A DNA stretch of 64,000 bases, from assembly GCA_013407085.1 (NCBI GenBank), contig JACCGJ010001504.1, forward strand, positions 33,873 through 97,872, given 5' to 3'. A program made the translations under genes and the position numbers. Below, in pieces: positions 12,108 through 22,897 of the stretch; the first letter of the stretch is position 1, and each line of letters begins with the position of its first letter. The DNA is from Atriophallophorus winterbourni. Its lineage: Eukaryota > Platyhelminthes > Trematoda > Plagiorchiida > Microphallidae. A model generated the notes under the pieces. That model ran no database searches. It had not been told where the DNA came from and saw only the letters and a list, made by a program, of their open reading frames with translations.

Positions 12108-15100
12108 CAATTTTAATGGTCTAAAAAGCATATAGCTTTACAAAAAACCACAGAATAATATGGAACAACGAATAATATAACAAGCAAAAATGAGATTTGT
12201 TTGCTTACTCAGCAGTTCAAGAATCAGGTAAAAATCCAAATGGCAGAAATTGTTTTCGATTTGTGGGATGACAAATGTAGATGCATGGTGTTTAGGTGTA
12301 TAGTTTTCTTCGATGCACGGGTTTAGGGTCAAAAAGGCATCAAGACTTCTCTTGAAAATCTGCTGATTTGGTGAGTTTACAACATAATCTGGTAGATTGT
12401 TCCATGTAAAGCCTCCTTCGATCGATGTCGACCATGGATGTACATCACAATCGCATGAATTTTCATGTTCTACATGTTATATATAGTTTATTGTACACTG
12501 TTTGATAATGGTGTTTCGGCTTGAGGTTATACGAGACCCAGACACTCAGATCTCTTTTCTGGGTAGTCCAGATTAGATCTTGCACACCAAGTGGATAAGT
12601 TTGGTGCATGGAAGTGCTATTCACAAGCATTTCAGATTTTGTAGGACTAAATAGCATCTTTTTTGCCCGAGACCAATGGTGTAAGTCGCACATATTGTAG
12701 CGAGTGTGGGTAGAGAGACAGGCTGGGAATCATTGCGTCAGGTCATTTCAGGTCAACACGGCCGGTGGCAAACATCACATTTCGGTCCAACGATAACCAC
12801 GTAACCCCCCGCGTTGCACACACGCACATCGTTTGTGTCTTGAATCATCTCCAAGGTCAACCAACGCTAATTGCCTTCACCCACTAATCTCACAACACAA
12901 GAGAATCCGATCGGTCAAATGCATTTAGTACGCAAAAGACCAATCGGCTTCCCGGTGTTATTCTCTCTAAGGCTCGCACTAAGCAAATCAGTTAGCGAGA
13001 AAAGCCCGAAGGAAATAACTCGCAACCAAGGCTGCACGCAAAACCACACCAGTTACTCGTGGTGTGAAGAAGCACCACACGAATAGGCTCGAATTTGTCG
13101 CGCTTCGCGAAATCTGTCGCTATCAGAAGAGCACTAAATTGCTCAACCTTTACCAACGCCTTGCCAAATTCTTGTCGCGAAATCACTCAAGACATCAAGA
13201 CTGACCTTCGATTCCAGAGTGTAGCCGTTTCCACTTTACAATAGTTAAGTGAAACTTACCTCGTCGGTGCTTTTTGCACTTGTGTTGTGTCAGAGTGTAG
13301 AATTCTGCACATCGAAATCTCGTGATTAGCGCTCATCAGTAATGAACTTCGTACCTTTACACTCACCATCCCTACAATAAAATTCCGTCAGGAATGCCAG
13401 GCACCTCGTTCATGACCATTCACACATTTTCTTTACACGATCGATAAATGGGATTGGCCACGGCTAATTGTCCGTTCACCACGGGTTCTTTGTTGGGTCA
13501 CTGCACCAGTGTAGTCAACGCGGGTGGGGACGCGGTTAATGTTGGACCGATGACACGCACGTTGCGATGTGTGCCACTGTCGTGTTAAACTGATATGACC
13601 TGACGCAATCAATTTCGGCTTCTTTCCCCACCCTTACTCGCTACAATATAACGCCACAATGTCATACAGTCGTACTGACACGCTTCCATATTTTAATATT
13701 ATTGTCGAACAGTATCAACTTGAACCCAATATCTTCCACTGTATCAACTTCATACACCAAAACTATAGGAGGCCTAGCATAGAGCTTTACGTAACTTTAC
13801 GCGGGGTGTTCATTCCTCTCTAAAGGGTTGCGCCCACACGAACTTGGATGTGTCAATCTGTAAGATAGTCCCTTATCCTTGGTACATGGTGAGACCGAAA
13901 ATTGTAAAATGTGTAGAAAAATACATTTTTAGCACGGTCGATTTGAAGGCGGCACCATAAAAAGCGTAACGATTGACTCGATCGAACTGTTTACAAATAT
14001 CAATGTAACAAGCATGTACAACAACACCTTCATATCGTGCTTTGGCCCGATTTTTAAAATATGTAAGAAGATCATATAGAAAGAATCAACATGTCCGAGA
14101 ATCATATCGGGCGGTAGTCATAATATTTCAAAGTTCTAGATGTTCTCGTATATGCCTGGTCACAATGCATTCCATAGACTTAAAGTTTTCCGGAAGTAAT
14201 TTTACTGGTGTATTTTTTCCGGATCTGCACGGCTGCCACATTTGTAAATTAGAGAAAACAGCACTGCTATTTATTAAGGTGGTATTTCGCTGAAATTAAA
14301 GAGGTGCGTGAGAGAAGCAGTTAAAGAAAATGTGATTCCTGCGGAGTATATGAAGAGGTAATTCTGCACCAACGGACAACGTTTGCTTTAATTCATGAAG
14401 TTCCAGCTTATTAACAGTCATTGCATTTAAAAAATTTAATTGTAGCGATATTTGTGAAACTCTCTTCCCTTAAGAATAAATCATTGAAATAGTTGATGCG
14501 TCCAACTTTACGCATACCCATCCTAGTAGCTTACATCAGAAAAATATTATTCGGAGATGGATGTCAAGATATGTCGCTGTTAAAATGTACATAATTACTA
14601 ACCTTATTCGAAAGACGACTTTCAAAGATAACTGCAATCTAAAACTCAGAAACGATTAGATTCGAAAACACAGCGAGAAGTGTAATGTATTTAATACGAT
14701 TTAAACGTCAACCATTTTAAAATAATTTTCTCGTTTTTTTACTAAAGAAGCAGAGCATGCTTACTCTGCTTAATTTGCCGAAAAGGCAAAATATTGACCG
14801 GTCCTCATGTTCCGATGCCAGGTAGCCAGATATCAGGTAAATCACTCTAGAACTTTGAAAGATAAAAATCGTGTTCTAGTTGACGTTCACAAGCTATGTC
14901 ATTAGAGCATACATGATAAATGTCTTTATGAAATGACAAACATTTCCTGTCACTCATAACATCAACAATAGTTTCTGTATTCAGGCTGTCTATTAACAGG
15001 ATTGCGAAGTTTTAATAAAATTGCCAGGTGTTGAGAGCATCAAAGCATGAACCGATGACATAAATGTCATCTAAGACGTGCCAAATGAGCAACACCAATG

Positions 15101-18100
15101 GTAGACAAAGAAACGTCTAGACAGGAACTAAAGTAATATTTCCTTATAGAAATCTTCCAGGTTTACGTCCATATTCATTTAAATTCATAGCATGAAATGA
15201 AATATCTTCGTGGCCATCTATGTCAGTTATAGCCAGTTTGTTTTTAAAATGAAAGGGTTTTCTCTTTCTATTGTTTGTTTCATTATTTCACATGAAACGT
15301 TAGTTTGAAGAATCTGATATTTGCATCGGAAAATTCAAACACCATTAACAAAATCGTTTTCGGTTTCACGTATGCAAACGGCCTGCAATGAAAAAATAAA
15401 TGTTTAAGCAATCATCAATGTAATAATATTCTGATCTCTAAAATGTCATAGAACGCGGCTCAATATTTCTGAAATATTTTTGACCAACAAGTAAAAATGG
15501 ATGGAGATTATAATTTGATTCTATTTAATGCGCCACAAATACAAAATACATTCCCGATAAGTTTGAACACAACTATTCCAGCTAATAGAGTCCCAACGTA
15601 ACACCTAGAAAAATTGAATAAAATTGAGCGGCTTATTTAGCTGACCACATATATCAGCTTGTGACCGAGAGTCGACCACAGCATTTAGTACAAATTCACG
15701 CACATTTACAAACATACATTTTACAAAATGATGAAAGTTTAATTCGAGAAACCAGTACAAAATAAAAGCGACATTTATTCACTTCAAGCTGAACAGATTT
15801 CTCGCCATACTTCTATTTCGAGTATTTTCCTGCTGGACAGAATTTCAGTAGTAACACAGCAAAAAATTTCGAACTGATTTTCATGAATCTGGCAGTTCGT
15901 CAGTTTNNNNNNNNNNNNNNNNNNNNNNNNNNNNNNNNNNNNNNNNNNNNNNNNNNNNNNNNNNNNNNNNNNNNNNNNNNNNNNNNNNNNNNNNNNNNNN
16001 NNNNNNNNNNNNNNNNNNNNNNNNNNNNNNNNNNNNNNNNNNNNNNNNNNNNNNNNNNNNNNNNNNNNNNNNNNNNNNNNNNNNNNNNNNNNNNNNNNNN
16101 NNNNNNNNNNNNNNNNNNNNNNNNNNNNNNNNNNNNNNNNNNNNNNNNNNNNNNNNNNNNNNNNNNNNNNNNNNNNNNNNNNNNNNNNNNNNNNNNNNNN
16201 NNNNNNNNNNNNNNNNNNNNNNNNNNNNNNNNNNNNNNNNNNNNNNNNNNNNNNNNNNNNNNNNNNNNNNNNNNNNNNNNNNNNNNNNNNNNNNNNNNNN
16301 NNNNNNNNNNNNNNNNNNNNNNNNNNNNNNNNNNNNNNNNNNNNNNNNNNNNNNNNNNNNNNNNNNNNNNNNNNNNNNNNNNNNNNNNNNNNNNNNNNNN
16401 NNNNNNNNNNNNNNNNNNNNNNNNNNNNNNNNNNNNNNNNNNNNNNNNNNNNNNNNNNNNNNNNNNNNNNNNNNNNNNNNNNNNNNNNNNNNNNNNNNNN
16501 NNNNNNNNNNNNNNNNNNNNNNNNNNNNNNNNNNNNNNNNNNNNNNNNNNNNNNNNNNNNNNNNNNNNNNNNNNNNNNNNNNNNNNNNNNNNNNNNNNNN
16601 NNNNNNNNNNNNNNNNNNNNNNNNNNNNNNNNNNNNNNNNNNNNNNNNNNNNNNNNNNNNNNNNNNNNNNNNNNNNNNNNNNNNNNNNNNNNNNNNNNNN
16701 NNNNNNNNNNNNNNNNNNNNNNNNNNNNNNNNNNNNNNNNNNNNNNNNNNNNNNNNNNNNNNNNNNNNNNNNNNNNNNNNNNNNNNNNNNNNNNNNNNNN
16801 NNNNNNNNNNNNNNNNNNNNNNNNNNNNNNNNNNNNNNNNNNNNNNNNNNNNNNNNNNNNNNNNNNNNNNNNNNNNNNNNNNNNNNNNNNNNNNNNNNNN
16901 NNNNNNCAGATCTGGTGAGAATGTGGAATATAAAATGCCAGTGGGTGAGTACGTGTGGCATGGCTTGGCCGGAGGCGAAATAGATGCCTCAGAGGGTGCA
17001 TTCTTGAGTTCATTATTTTATAAGTGAAGATTAGATCCAATCGAACCAGTCTGCGAGGCCGTGTATCCAAATTAAAATGAACCAGTTGATCCTTATATGG
17101 CCAAATCAAAAGGATAGATTTTCAAATTGGTAAACGGATCTAGAGTAGAATTTCACCAACAGCTTTGATTATTGAACATAATCGGACAAGATTTGAAAAC
17201 ATTTTATCCACTTTTAAAATATAGGAACTAAAGTTCACTGCCTTCATCACACGAAATAATTGCGAAAATTGTAAAATAAATTTTCTACATAAAACTACAG
17301 AGCTCCTTTTCCACGATTTTCCTCGATTTTCTTAACCTTAACTCAATACTAACAAAACCAATAAAAAATCATACATTTTAGACTTGATATCCGGATTATA
17401 TAGCTCATTTTGAAAAAAGTATTTTTATGCTATCGACAGCCAATTTTCATAACAATTTTAATGTTTGTTTTTATTGCATGATTCCTCGATGTAGTACTGT
17501 TTTTAAAATATCACGAAAGAAAAAATTGTGGCATACTTTGTAGAGGATAACTTATCTCAAGTCTCACTTATTTCAATTGCGAAGGGCAAGACTGTAATTT
17601 TATGAATTTCCAATTTTTATCTCTACACGGTACGACGTATTGGTAATCTGGTTATATTATATCATCAAATAACACCCTGCAATACATGTAGTGGACCAAC
17701 ATAAGTTTACACTACACAAAATACAACAAAATCGAATGAACTCTTTAAAAGATCAAAAGAGCAATAGACAAACAAAAGATCCAATGAAGCTAAACGATAG
17801 CGAGATAAATACAAACAGGAAAGTCCAAGAGATGAAATCCAAGGTGCAGAGTGTCCTAAAATGTTGGAGAAACCTTTAATAACTATTCCCGCACGGAGCA
17901 ACGCACACAAACTTCGCAATCACAGCAGAAGTCAAAGCCCGAGAGTTTGAATTTATATTCGCCGTCAAGAGGTGTGTTTACAAGCATTCACTCGAATAAA
18001 GCACACAATGCCAAAAAGCGAATAACCATACAAGGCCAGAAAGTACAAAATAGGAAGATACAAAATGAAAGTGGATCACTACATACATTCTAAACTGTGC

Positions 18101-18337
18101 CCAATTGAAGTCGTAGAACGAACGATCATATAATCTCAAAGGAAAGTGATCAATAGAAATATGCCCATAATACTTTTTCACTTTTTTCTTTATATCAAGT
18201 TATATTGTTTCTATAAATTTCAGGGTAGTTTGTTCTCCGATTGTGTGGCGGGTACACTATGCTGCTGGTGCGCCCTTTGTCAACTGGATCGCGACATGAA
18301 GTATGTTGAGGCGAAACGTGGATATTTGGACGTTTAA
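4693..18337 (+). CDS. PLAC8/cornifelin-type cysteine-rich protein, three exons
   Basis: Gene model joining 4693-4810, 7727-7866 and 18224-18337 (372 bases, 123 aa plus stop). Both introns are GT-AG and the phases match: exon 1 ends on one base of a Cys codon that exon 2 completes, and exon 2 ends in phase 0. The protein aligns without gaps to the PLAC8 motif core: W26-N-D-G, C33, C40, FCTPC (45-49), C52, NEC (59-61), then after exon 2 GSLFSDC and [10 protein letters not shown] (98-107). Family length is about 110-190 aa, so this looks complete. The two Cys-rich stretches are hydrophobic; PLAC8 proteins are often membrane-associated, with roles from cell growth to metal tolerance, and nothing here says which applies. 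The N-terminal 22 residues are polar and low-complexity, as in cornifelins. Retroelement pieces fill both introns. I am confident of the family; the start rests on the first upstream ATG in frame. Confidence 0.87.
4811..5177. other. PLAC8-like intron 1, no feature seen
   Basis: AT-rich intronic sequence with no recognised repeat or coding similarity. Confidence 0.4.
5178..5215 (-). repeat. Hammerhead-SINE tail, inverted fragment
   Basis: The reverse complement contains GTGTGTTTGATGGAAATGCA followed by TGTAAATGAG, matching the tail block of the forward copy that begins 34 bp later. The two form a loose head-to-head pair. Confidence 0.45.
5249..5520 (+). repeat. Hammerhead-ribozyme SINE-like repeat, best copy
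   Basis: One unit of about 237 bp bounded by two copies of the block GTGTGATGGAGATGCATGCA (5252-5271 and 5489-5508). Inside are GGTTTAAACCC (5294-5304), which resembles a pol III B box, a GAACAGGTTGG block, and a complete hammerhead core (5443-5472). Related pieces occur at 115-235, 5178, 11363, 19625, 31320, 31563 and 38945. The layout recalls the Sm-alpha hammerhead SINEs of schistosomes, where ribozymes cut multimeric transcripts into units. Homology to Sm-alpha itself is not shown; the similarity is in architecture. Confidence 0.65.
5433..5485 (+). ncRNA. Hammerhead ribozyme motif in SINE-like repeat
   Basis: Core CTGATGA (5443-5449); stem II GTGC/GCAC (5450-5453 with 5459-5462) closed by AAACA; GAAA (5463-5466); stem III ACC/GGT; then C5472 as the expected cleavage-site base. 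Stem I is weak: three outer pairs (AUAC side with GUG), running into a TG microsatellite. All invariant core bases are present, so activity is possible if stem I loops help. Confidence 0.7.
5626..5850 (-). repeat. 3' LTR of gag-only element, copy 1
   Basis: 225 bp, ending (element sense) in ..ATAACA; preceded by the polypurine tract on the - strand. Pairs with 6809-7033. Confidence 0.9.
5860..6771 (-). CDS. Gag of gag-only element fused to pol C-terminus
   Basis: Intact 303-aa frame. Residues 1-200 are capsid-like and start with a Gln-rich stretch. Two zinc knuckles follow: an unusual short one (C203-x-C-x3-H209-x4-C214) and a standard CX2CX4HX4C (C221, C224, H229, C234). RYCPFK-x-HRC between them is shared with the Gypsy element at 39.6-45.8 kb. 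The last 30 residues contain [10 protein letters not shown], which matches the end of that element's pol polyprotein (EPRRWTNRRR). The frame therefore looks like Gag joined in frame to the final pol codons, with everything between lost. Role: RNA-binding particle protein for packaging. The start ATG at 6771 lies close behind the primer-binding site. Confidence 0.85.
   Translation of the reverse strand: MAITAEEVKSIPQQQQRQFEEAQARLMQRLLKNLSVIYQDKKTDVQNPVVDAIINSIPKFNYDPESGLTFESRFKRFKYILQSIFKEISGEQSFLFNRRYNCMKLIKQDCDEFVTYAGKVCGLQSEKDQEIRTRLPSLLDQNLKINMTSTTECQRLLNLKRDTALVEQNPRQNEPVVLAVKHQSSQQNDHCVDQDTKLPSQFCQCDEWHFARYCPFKKHRCQKCNRKGHNENYCRTNYFKRSVFNDLYPVFANFKTPEDGNSAEEPPQINSAECKPRRWADRRRILVTRLQVNPKMKSYDNQA
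6809..7033 (-). repeat. 5' LTR of gag-only element, copy 1
   Basis: 225 bp; about ten differences from its partner, mostly at the outer 80 bp. Followed (element sense) by the primer-binding site. Confidence 0.9.
7039..7726. other. PLAC8-like intron 1, distal part
   Basis: No recognised repeat. Ends in a pyrimidine-rich stretch and TTTAG acceptor at 7726. Confidence 0.5.
7727..7866 (+). CDS. PLAC8-like gene, exon 2
   Basis: Acceptor CTCCCTCATTTAG|GTGCC; donor TTC|GTGAGT at 7867. Encodes the last two bases of Cys40 to Phe86, including FCTPCYLC and YNECACTG, the heart of the PLAC8 domain. Confidence 0.88.
7867..9139. other. PLAC8-like intron 2, first part
   Basis: No gene or known repeat recognised; open frames here are short and lack family features. 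Confidence 0.4.
9140..9440 (+). pseudogene. CR1-like RT fragment
   Basis: Broken reverse-transcriptase segment. Frames give [28 protein letters not shown], and [19 protein letters not shown] in the usual order of the RT fingers region. The catalytic palm is missing. Confidence 0.7.
9640..9960 (+). pseudogene. CR1-like RT C-terminal fragment
   Basis: Pieces such as [23 protein letters not shown] and LRHLFLPG match the C-terminal region that follows RT in CR1 elements, and resemble the - strand fragment at 16907-17109. Frameshifted. Confidence 0.55.
9961..12060. other. Intronic, little structure
   Basis: No coding similarity found. A short block at 11363-11402 (GTGTGAATGACGGAAAAGCA then TGCAAATGA) is a piece of the hammerhead-SINE tail. 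Confidence 0.4.
12081..12107. repeat. (TA)n microsatellite
   Basis: About 27 bases of uninterrupted TA. Confidence 0.95.
12138..12690 (-). pseudogene. CR1-like RT thumb and C-terminal fragment
   Basis: Reverse strand gives [20 protein letters not shown] and the tail motif [20 protein letters not shown], the W-N-x-LP signature near the end of CR1 ORF2. Both pieces are partial and in different frames. Confidence 0.6.
12692..13649. mobile_element. Foldback DNA element with ~130-bp inverted arms
   Basis: The outermost 14 bp, ATATTGTAGCGAGT (12692-12705), are perfectly inverted at 13636-13649. Similarity continues inward: GCGTCAGGTCAT (12735) with its inverse near 13600, GGTCCAAC (12786) with its inverse near 13547, and CCCGCGTTG (12808) with its inverse near 13518. 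The ~700-bp centre has no transposase. It behaves like a non-autonomous DNA transposon. I cannot assign a superfamily because the target duplication is ambiguous in flanking AT sequence. Confidence 0.7.
13650..15906. other. Intronic, no gene recognised
   Basis: AT-rich sequence without coding similarity or clear repeats. Confidence 0.4.
15907..16906. other. Assembly gap (1,000 N)
   Basis: Exactly 1,000 unknown bases, probably a scaffolding gap. It lies inside intron 2 of the PLAC8-like gene. Any open frame across it is an artefact. Confidence 0.99.
16907..17109 (-). pseudogene. CR1-like ORF2 C-terminal fragment at gap edge
   Basis: Reads [20 protein letters not shown] and RMHPLRHLF, matching the post-RT region seen at 9640-9960. 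The rest probably lies in the gap, since repeats often cause such breaks. Confidence 0.6.
17110..18223. other. PLAC8-like intron 2, last part
   Basis: AT-rich, no feature seen. Ends TTTCAG at 18223. Confidence 0.5.
18224..18337 (+). CDS. PLAC8-like gene, exon 3
   Basis: Acceptor ATAAATTTCAG|GGT; ends with TAA at 18335-18337. Encodes residues 87-123 with [13 protein letters not shown] and the basic tail, the second cysteine cluster of the PLAC8 domain. Confidence 0.88.
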   Translation, partial: GSLFSDCVAGTLCCWCALCQLDRDMKYVEAKRGYLDV

Positions 18338-19624
18338 ACGTCAAACATATTTTGCGCCATTTATCGGATATTAGATCTATATCATTAATACTTGCTTAAT
18401 ACACGCATGTTCCTTTGAATTTGTGTTTATGCAAATGATTATGAAAAAGTATGTTTAAATTTGCTTCATTTATTTCGAATGAAATCAAATCCAATAGAGG
18501 GTGGGCGATGAACAGCATCATACACTGATTTAATTTGATATTTTCATTGTAATGGTCGACGAACGTGATTCATACAAAATACATGTGATAAGTTAATGAA
18601 GCTAATTTTGCTATCTTCACCTGAGGCTGGTGGACAGCTGAAAACTCGAGGCTCAAAAAGAGAATGTAACTTTTCATGCGTCCAGTGATTATTTTAGTTA
18701 TTTGTATATTATAGTTTGTTTGAAATCATTTAGAACGATACAGCGTCATAGAAGGTTTAACATGTTGATGTCAATCATATGAGATTTATGAGGAAAAGTT
18801 GTTTGTGATTGCCAAAATTTAATGGACACGTTGGTGTATATAAATAAGAAGCATTTTCAAATTTAATGGTTACGAAATGCTACCACGTTTTGGTGGATAA
18901 ATCGCTATGTTCCAAATGGAGATAGTTTCCTGATTCTGCTTCAAATTTATAAAAGAAACTTTGTCAGAAAATACACTTAAATCAGCCTTGGTGTTAAAGT
19001 TTTGGGACGACATCATATCCAACAGAAAACAAAAAAACATTTAATCACGAATGGGAGTTCGACATTCGCAAGACGCCAACAAACAAGAAATCAGGTTTTG
19101 GAAAGCGTGTATGTTTCGGCGGTATTATGATGTTTTACCCTCAGCCCAACACAAAGTGAGCCCAAACCGTCCTTGCTTCGATACCACCTTTCTCTGTAAT
19201 TGTTTATGCCTCCATCATGTGCAATCTGGCCTAACCGATTGGTAAAATGTGTCATTGAATTAAGGTAGTGAAAAATGTCTGGTATCAAATAAGTTGAAAT
19301 CATTGTGCAGTTGTTACTCAAAAACAAGCGGTTATGCCGCTCATGGAAACAAAGTTTAATCGGAGCAACATAAAGAGGATATAGAGAAAATTGCTTTAAG
19401 TACCGAAGTTTTAACTAATCAATTAATGTAGCTCGATTGTAGACAGATTTCTATGGAATCTATCACTGATGATGAACAAGTGAGGCGACTCCTACATCTG
19501 TTATACATTTCTCTGTGTTCTAACTGTGAAGGATTTAAGCAATACATTATGTAAGCGTATAAAAGTCGTTTAAAATGACTTAGTCCTTGACACAGAATCA
19601 CTCTGTGATTTTTTATTTTAACAT
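18338..19624. other. Downstream of PLAC8-like gene
   Basis: Probably holds the 3' untranslated region; no canonical AATAAA is obvious close to the stop. Nothing else recognised. Confidence 0.4.
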
Positions 19625-19790
19625 CGTTGCTCGGTGTATGAACCCTGTTGAACAGTGGCTTATACGCACAACTTCGCTGATTACTTTTCCACTGTTTCAA
19701 AGTTCACCTAACACATACTTTTACCGATTTCAACCGACACCGGCAAACAGTCAGAAACCACTTGTGGAGTGTAAGTGAGTAGGATGTGGG
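19625..19790 (+). repeat. Hammerhead-SINE fragment with decayed ribozyme
   Basis: AACAGTGGC..GCACAACTTC..TTTCCACTG matches 5370-5403 of the best copy, and CAAACAGTCAGAAACCACTTG corresponds to its ribozyme half with the core lost. Confidence 0.55.
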
Positions 19791-20127
19791 CACCGCAACA
19801 CAGCTTGGATGATTTGTTATTTGCAAACACGCTTAAGGCAAATTGAACCATTCGAACACTCAGATTGCGTGCCCACTCATGATCATGCCAACCGCATGCT
19901 ATTTCTAGATTTGAGGGGACTTGCTCGATGGACGCCGTTGTGACTTTATCCACTACAACATGCTGCTACAAACCGAGTCGTGTGCACTAAAGTTTCCAAC
20001 GAATTTCACATTTATTCATAGATTTATTCATAGATTATATGCAGGTAAAAAGCTATGCTTTACAAGACCCACAAAAATGTACATCGGGTCGGATGGTAAA
20101 AAATATCAAAATATTGTTAGATTATTG

Positions 20128-21800
20128 TCAAACATAAAAAACATACTGGTCCATTTGGATATCTAGTGATTTCTTGAAAACTTCAACGGTTCCAGATTGT
20201 ACCACATGAGTAGGTAAACTGTTCCATAGTTGCACATTGCGAACGGAAAATGCATATTTGCGGCAGTTCAACCTGCTATACTGTTGGTAAAGTTTCAATT
20301 GGTGACCTCTCAGACGTGTGTTATGGGAAATATGAAACAAATGATAGCAGGATGATTTGTTTGATTAAGCACTGTCCAAATGAATATTAGTGCTCCTCGT
20401 TTCTGTCTGTATTGAGCCTAATGCAAATTCAATAATTTAAGTCTAATTTCGTATGGATAATTAGATAGTCCCAGGACGAGTTTTGTCGCTCTGCGCTGTG
20501 GAGTTTCTAATAGCAGAATATCTTTTTTTAACCAAGGATCCCATGCCGGTATAGCATATTCAACAAGAGGACAAATGTACGTTGAAATCAATTTGCAGTC
20601 AATATTGGGGTCAAACGAACCTAGGACTCTTCTAAGGAGACCCAAGTTGTTTTCAGCTTTGCAGGCAGCCAGTTGACATTGCATTGAGTTTCCTAAGTCT
20701 GATTGGATAATCACACCTAAATCTTTTTCGGAGGAGGCGGATTTAATAACAGTACGACCAAGATAATATTCTTTGCTAGACTTGCTGTTGATAGACAATA
20801 GGCTGCATTTCGAAGCATTCAGGGGAATTTCGTTGTCTAGGGACCAAGTGTGAATCATATCGAGATCCCGTTGCAGGTTCTACGTGTCGTCTGTGGAGTT
20901 TATCTTGCGCCGAAGCTTTGCGTCATCAGCGAAAATAAGCACCGACGACTGCAATACAGTAGGCAAGTCGTTTATATATATTAAAAACAAAAACGGTCCG
21001 AGGACTGATCCTTGTGGGACACCACGGGCAACTTTAATCGACTCGGATAGTTCGTTTTTGACTCTCACGTACATCTCACGAGATATCAACCATTCTTTAA
21101 TCCATGCATGGAGTTTACCCTGTACTCCGTAGGTGAGTAGTTTCTACGAAAGTATTTCGTGATTCACACGATCGAAGGCTTTAGAGAAATCGATATAAAT
21201 TTCATCCACGGAGTTGCCAGCATCCAGTAGCTCGGACCAAGATTCTTTTGCTAATAGCAAGTTTGTCAGGCAAGATCGTTTTTTCCTGAATCCATGCTGT
21301 GCCTCTGAGATGAAATTATTAATCTCAAAGTGATTCCGTAAGGCATCAGCTATTATGGACTCCATTACTTTTGATAGCACTGGTAATAACGCTATCGGGC
21401 GATAGTTTAATGGATCATTTCTTTTGCCACCCTTGCAGTTTTCCATGTTTCTGGTACAAAGCTCTGCTCGAACATCATCGTGAATACCTCAGATGTCGGT
21501 AGATAGATTGTAAAAAATGTTTGCGTGTATATTGTCTATACCGGGTGAGCCTGTTCTCTTCATCGTTATTAATTTTGTTTGAACAACGTTGGGGGGAATC
21601 TCCACCCCGTGAAGAATTGGCAAGCTGCAGCTGTCCGAGTGTAAAGGCTGTCCATGGGTCGACAATTGTGAGATAACTGATGTGAATTGCTGTCGGAAAA
21701 CCTTAGCGCAATCTTTAAATGACGTCACTATTCCAGTATCAGAAGCCAGTGGCTGTATTCCCATTTTAAACTTCCGGAGGTCGTTGACGTGTTTATACAA
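20128..21800 (-). pseudogene. CR1-A reverse transcriptase
   Basis: RT pieces in order: KRTGSPGIDNI, NYRPIALLPVLSKVMES, QHGFRKKRSCLTNLL, YIDFSKAFDRVNH, GVPQGSVLGP, YINDLP, LIFADDAKL (catalytic FADD intact, near 20935), DLGVIIQSDLG, WDPWLKKDILLLE, and the tail WNSLPTHVV. At least three interruptions split it. It would copy the element's RNA at a nicked target if whole. Confidence 0.88.
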
Positions 21801-22024
21801 TGCTTTGGGATTTATAATGAATTTTTCGACAAGACTGATTTGGTAATCTTTTCTGTCTTTTCGAATGAGAGAGCCACACTAATTTCGCAATAAGGTGTAG
21901 TAGCAACAAGTTATCCCAGACGGATCGTCCAAGTATTTGGATAAGGCATTGTCACGCTTACACATCCATTTCCGAGTACTGCTTCTGAGAGGCGTTTTCG
22001 GACGCTGTTTGCTGGATATTATTT

Positions 22025-22897
22025 TTACCTTCGATGATAAGTCAATGATAATACGAAGTTGGCTGTAAAACGTTTCCCAGATTTATTAGCTGATTTGACT
22101 TCAAGGAAACCCCATCCATTTGCAGTAGCAAGATCTCGAAGCAAGTCATAGTTCACAGTTGTATACGTTCGTTGAGTATTTCCTGCTGGTTCGTATTGAT
22201 AAATATAATCAAATGTCATGACAACATGATCACTCATTACGAGTGCAGCTGTATAGGAAACAGATTCTATCATGAGTTCTTCGTTTGTAAGTATGAGGTC
22301 CAGGGTAGATGGGGTTTGTTCAGATCGAACTCGCGTTTGTTGTTGTACACTGTAGTAAAGAGGGGTGCAAGTCATTATTTCTTGAAGAAAGCTTTTGAAT
22401 GAATCGTCACCTGAAATGTGTGTTGCAACGGTCGGTACATTAAAATCACCGAGAAGGAGCGAATGCGAATGAGTGAGCTTCAATGCAAAACGTATTGCAT
22501 TAGAAAGAACAGTGTCAGCGGCAGATGATGAAGAAGGGGGGCGATAAATCAACGCTAAGAGGCACTTACGTTTATCATGTAAGTCAAAAGAGCAAAACAA
22601 TGTATCTGGGACATCTAACTCGGTGGAAAGAAGTATAGTGCAGTTGATGCTTTCATGTAAGTAGAGGAGGACTCCACCACCTTTTGTTGCTCGATCTTTT
22701 CTGTAAATCATCATGTGAGGGATTTTGAGTTCAGAGTAGTGTATAGAATTACACAACCAGGTTTGTGTCACTGCAATCAAATCCCAAGACGCCACGGTCG
22801 CACGTGAATACAGTTCAGTGAACTTGCCCAGAAAGCTCTGAGCATTGGTGTAACAGCATGATAGAGATTTGATTTTTGTTGCAGATGAAGAGCTCAT
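22025..22897 (-). pseudogene. CR1-A ORF2 start, AP-type endonuclease
   Basis: A 290-aa open stretch with the exonuclease-endonuclease-phosphatase order: CCYTNAQSFLGK, AVTQTWL (the usual ET is QT here), GGGVLLY, YRPPSS, LLLGDFNVP, STLDLILTN and SDHVVMTF (catalytic SDH). This nicks target DNA. Its ATG overlaps the ORF1 stop (ATGA at 22894-22897). The frame then breaks before RT. Confidence 0.85.

Noticed and set aside
15784..17109. Long open frames of 353-441 codons on both strands
   Set aside because: They run through 1,000 N; the gap has no stops because it has no sequence.
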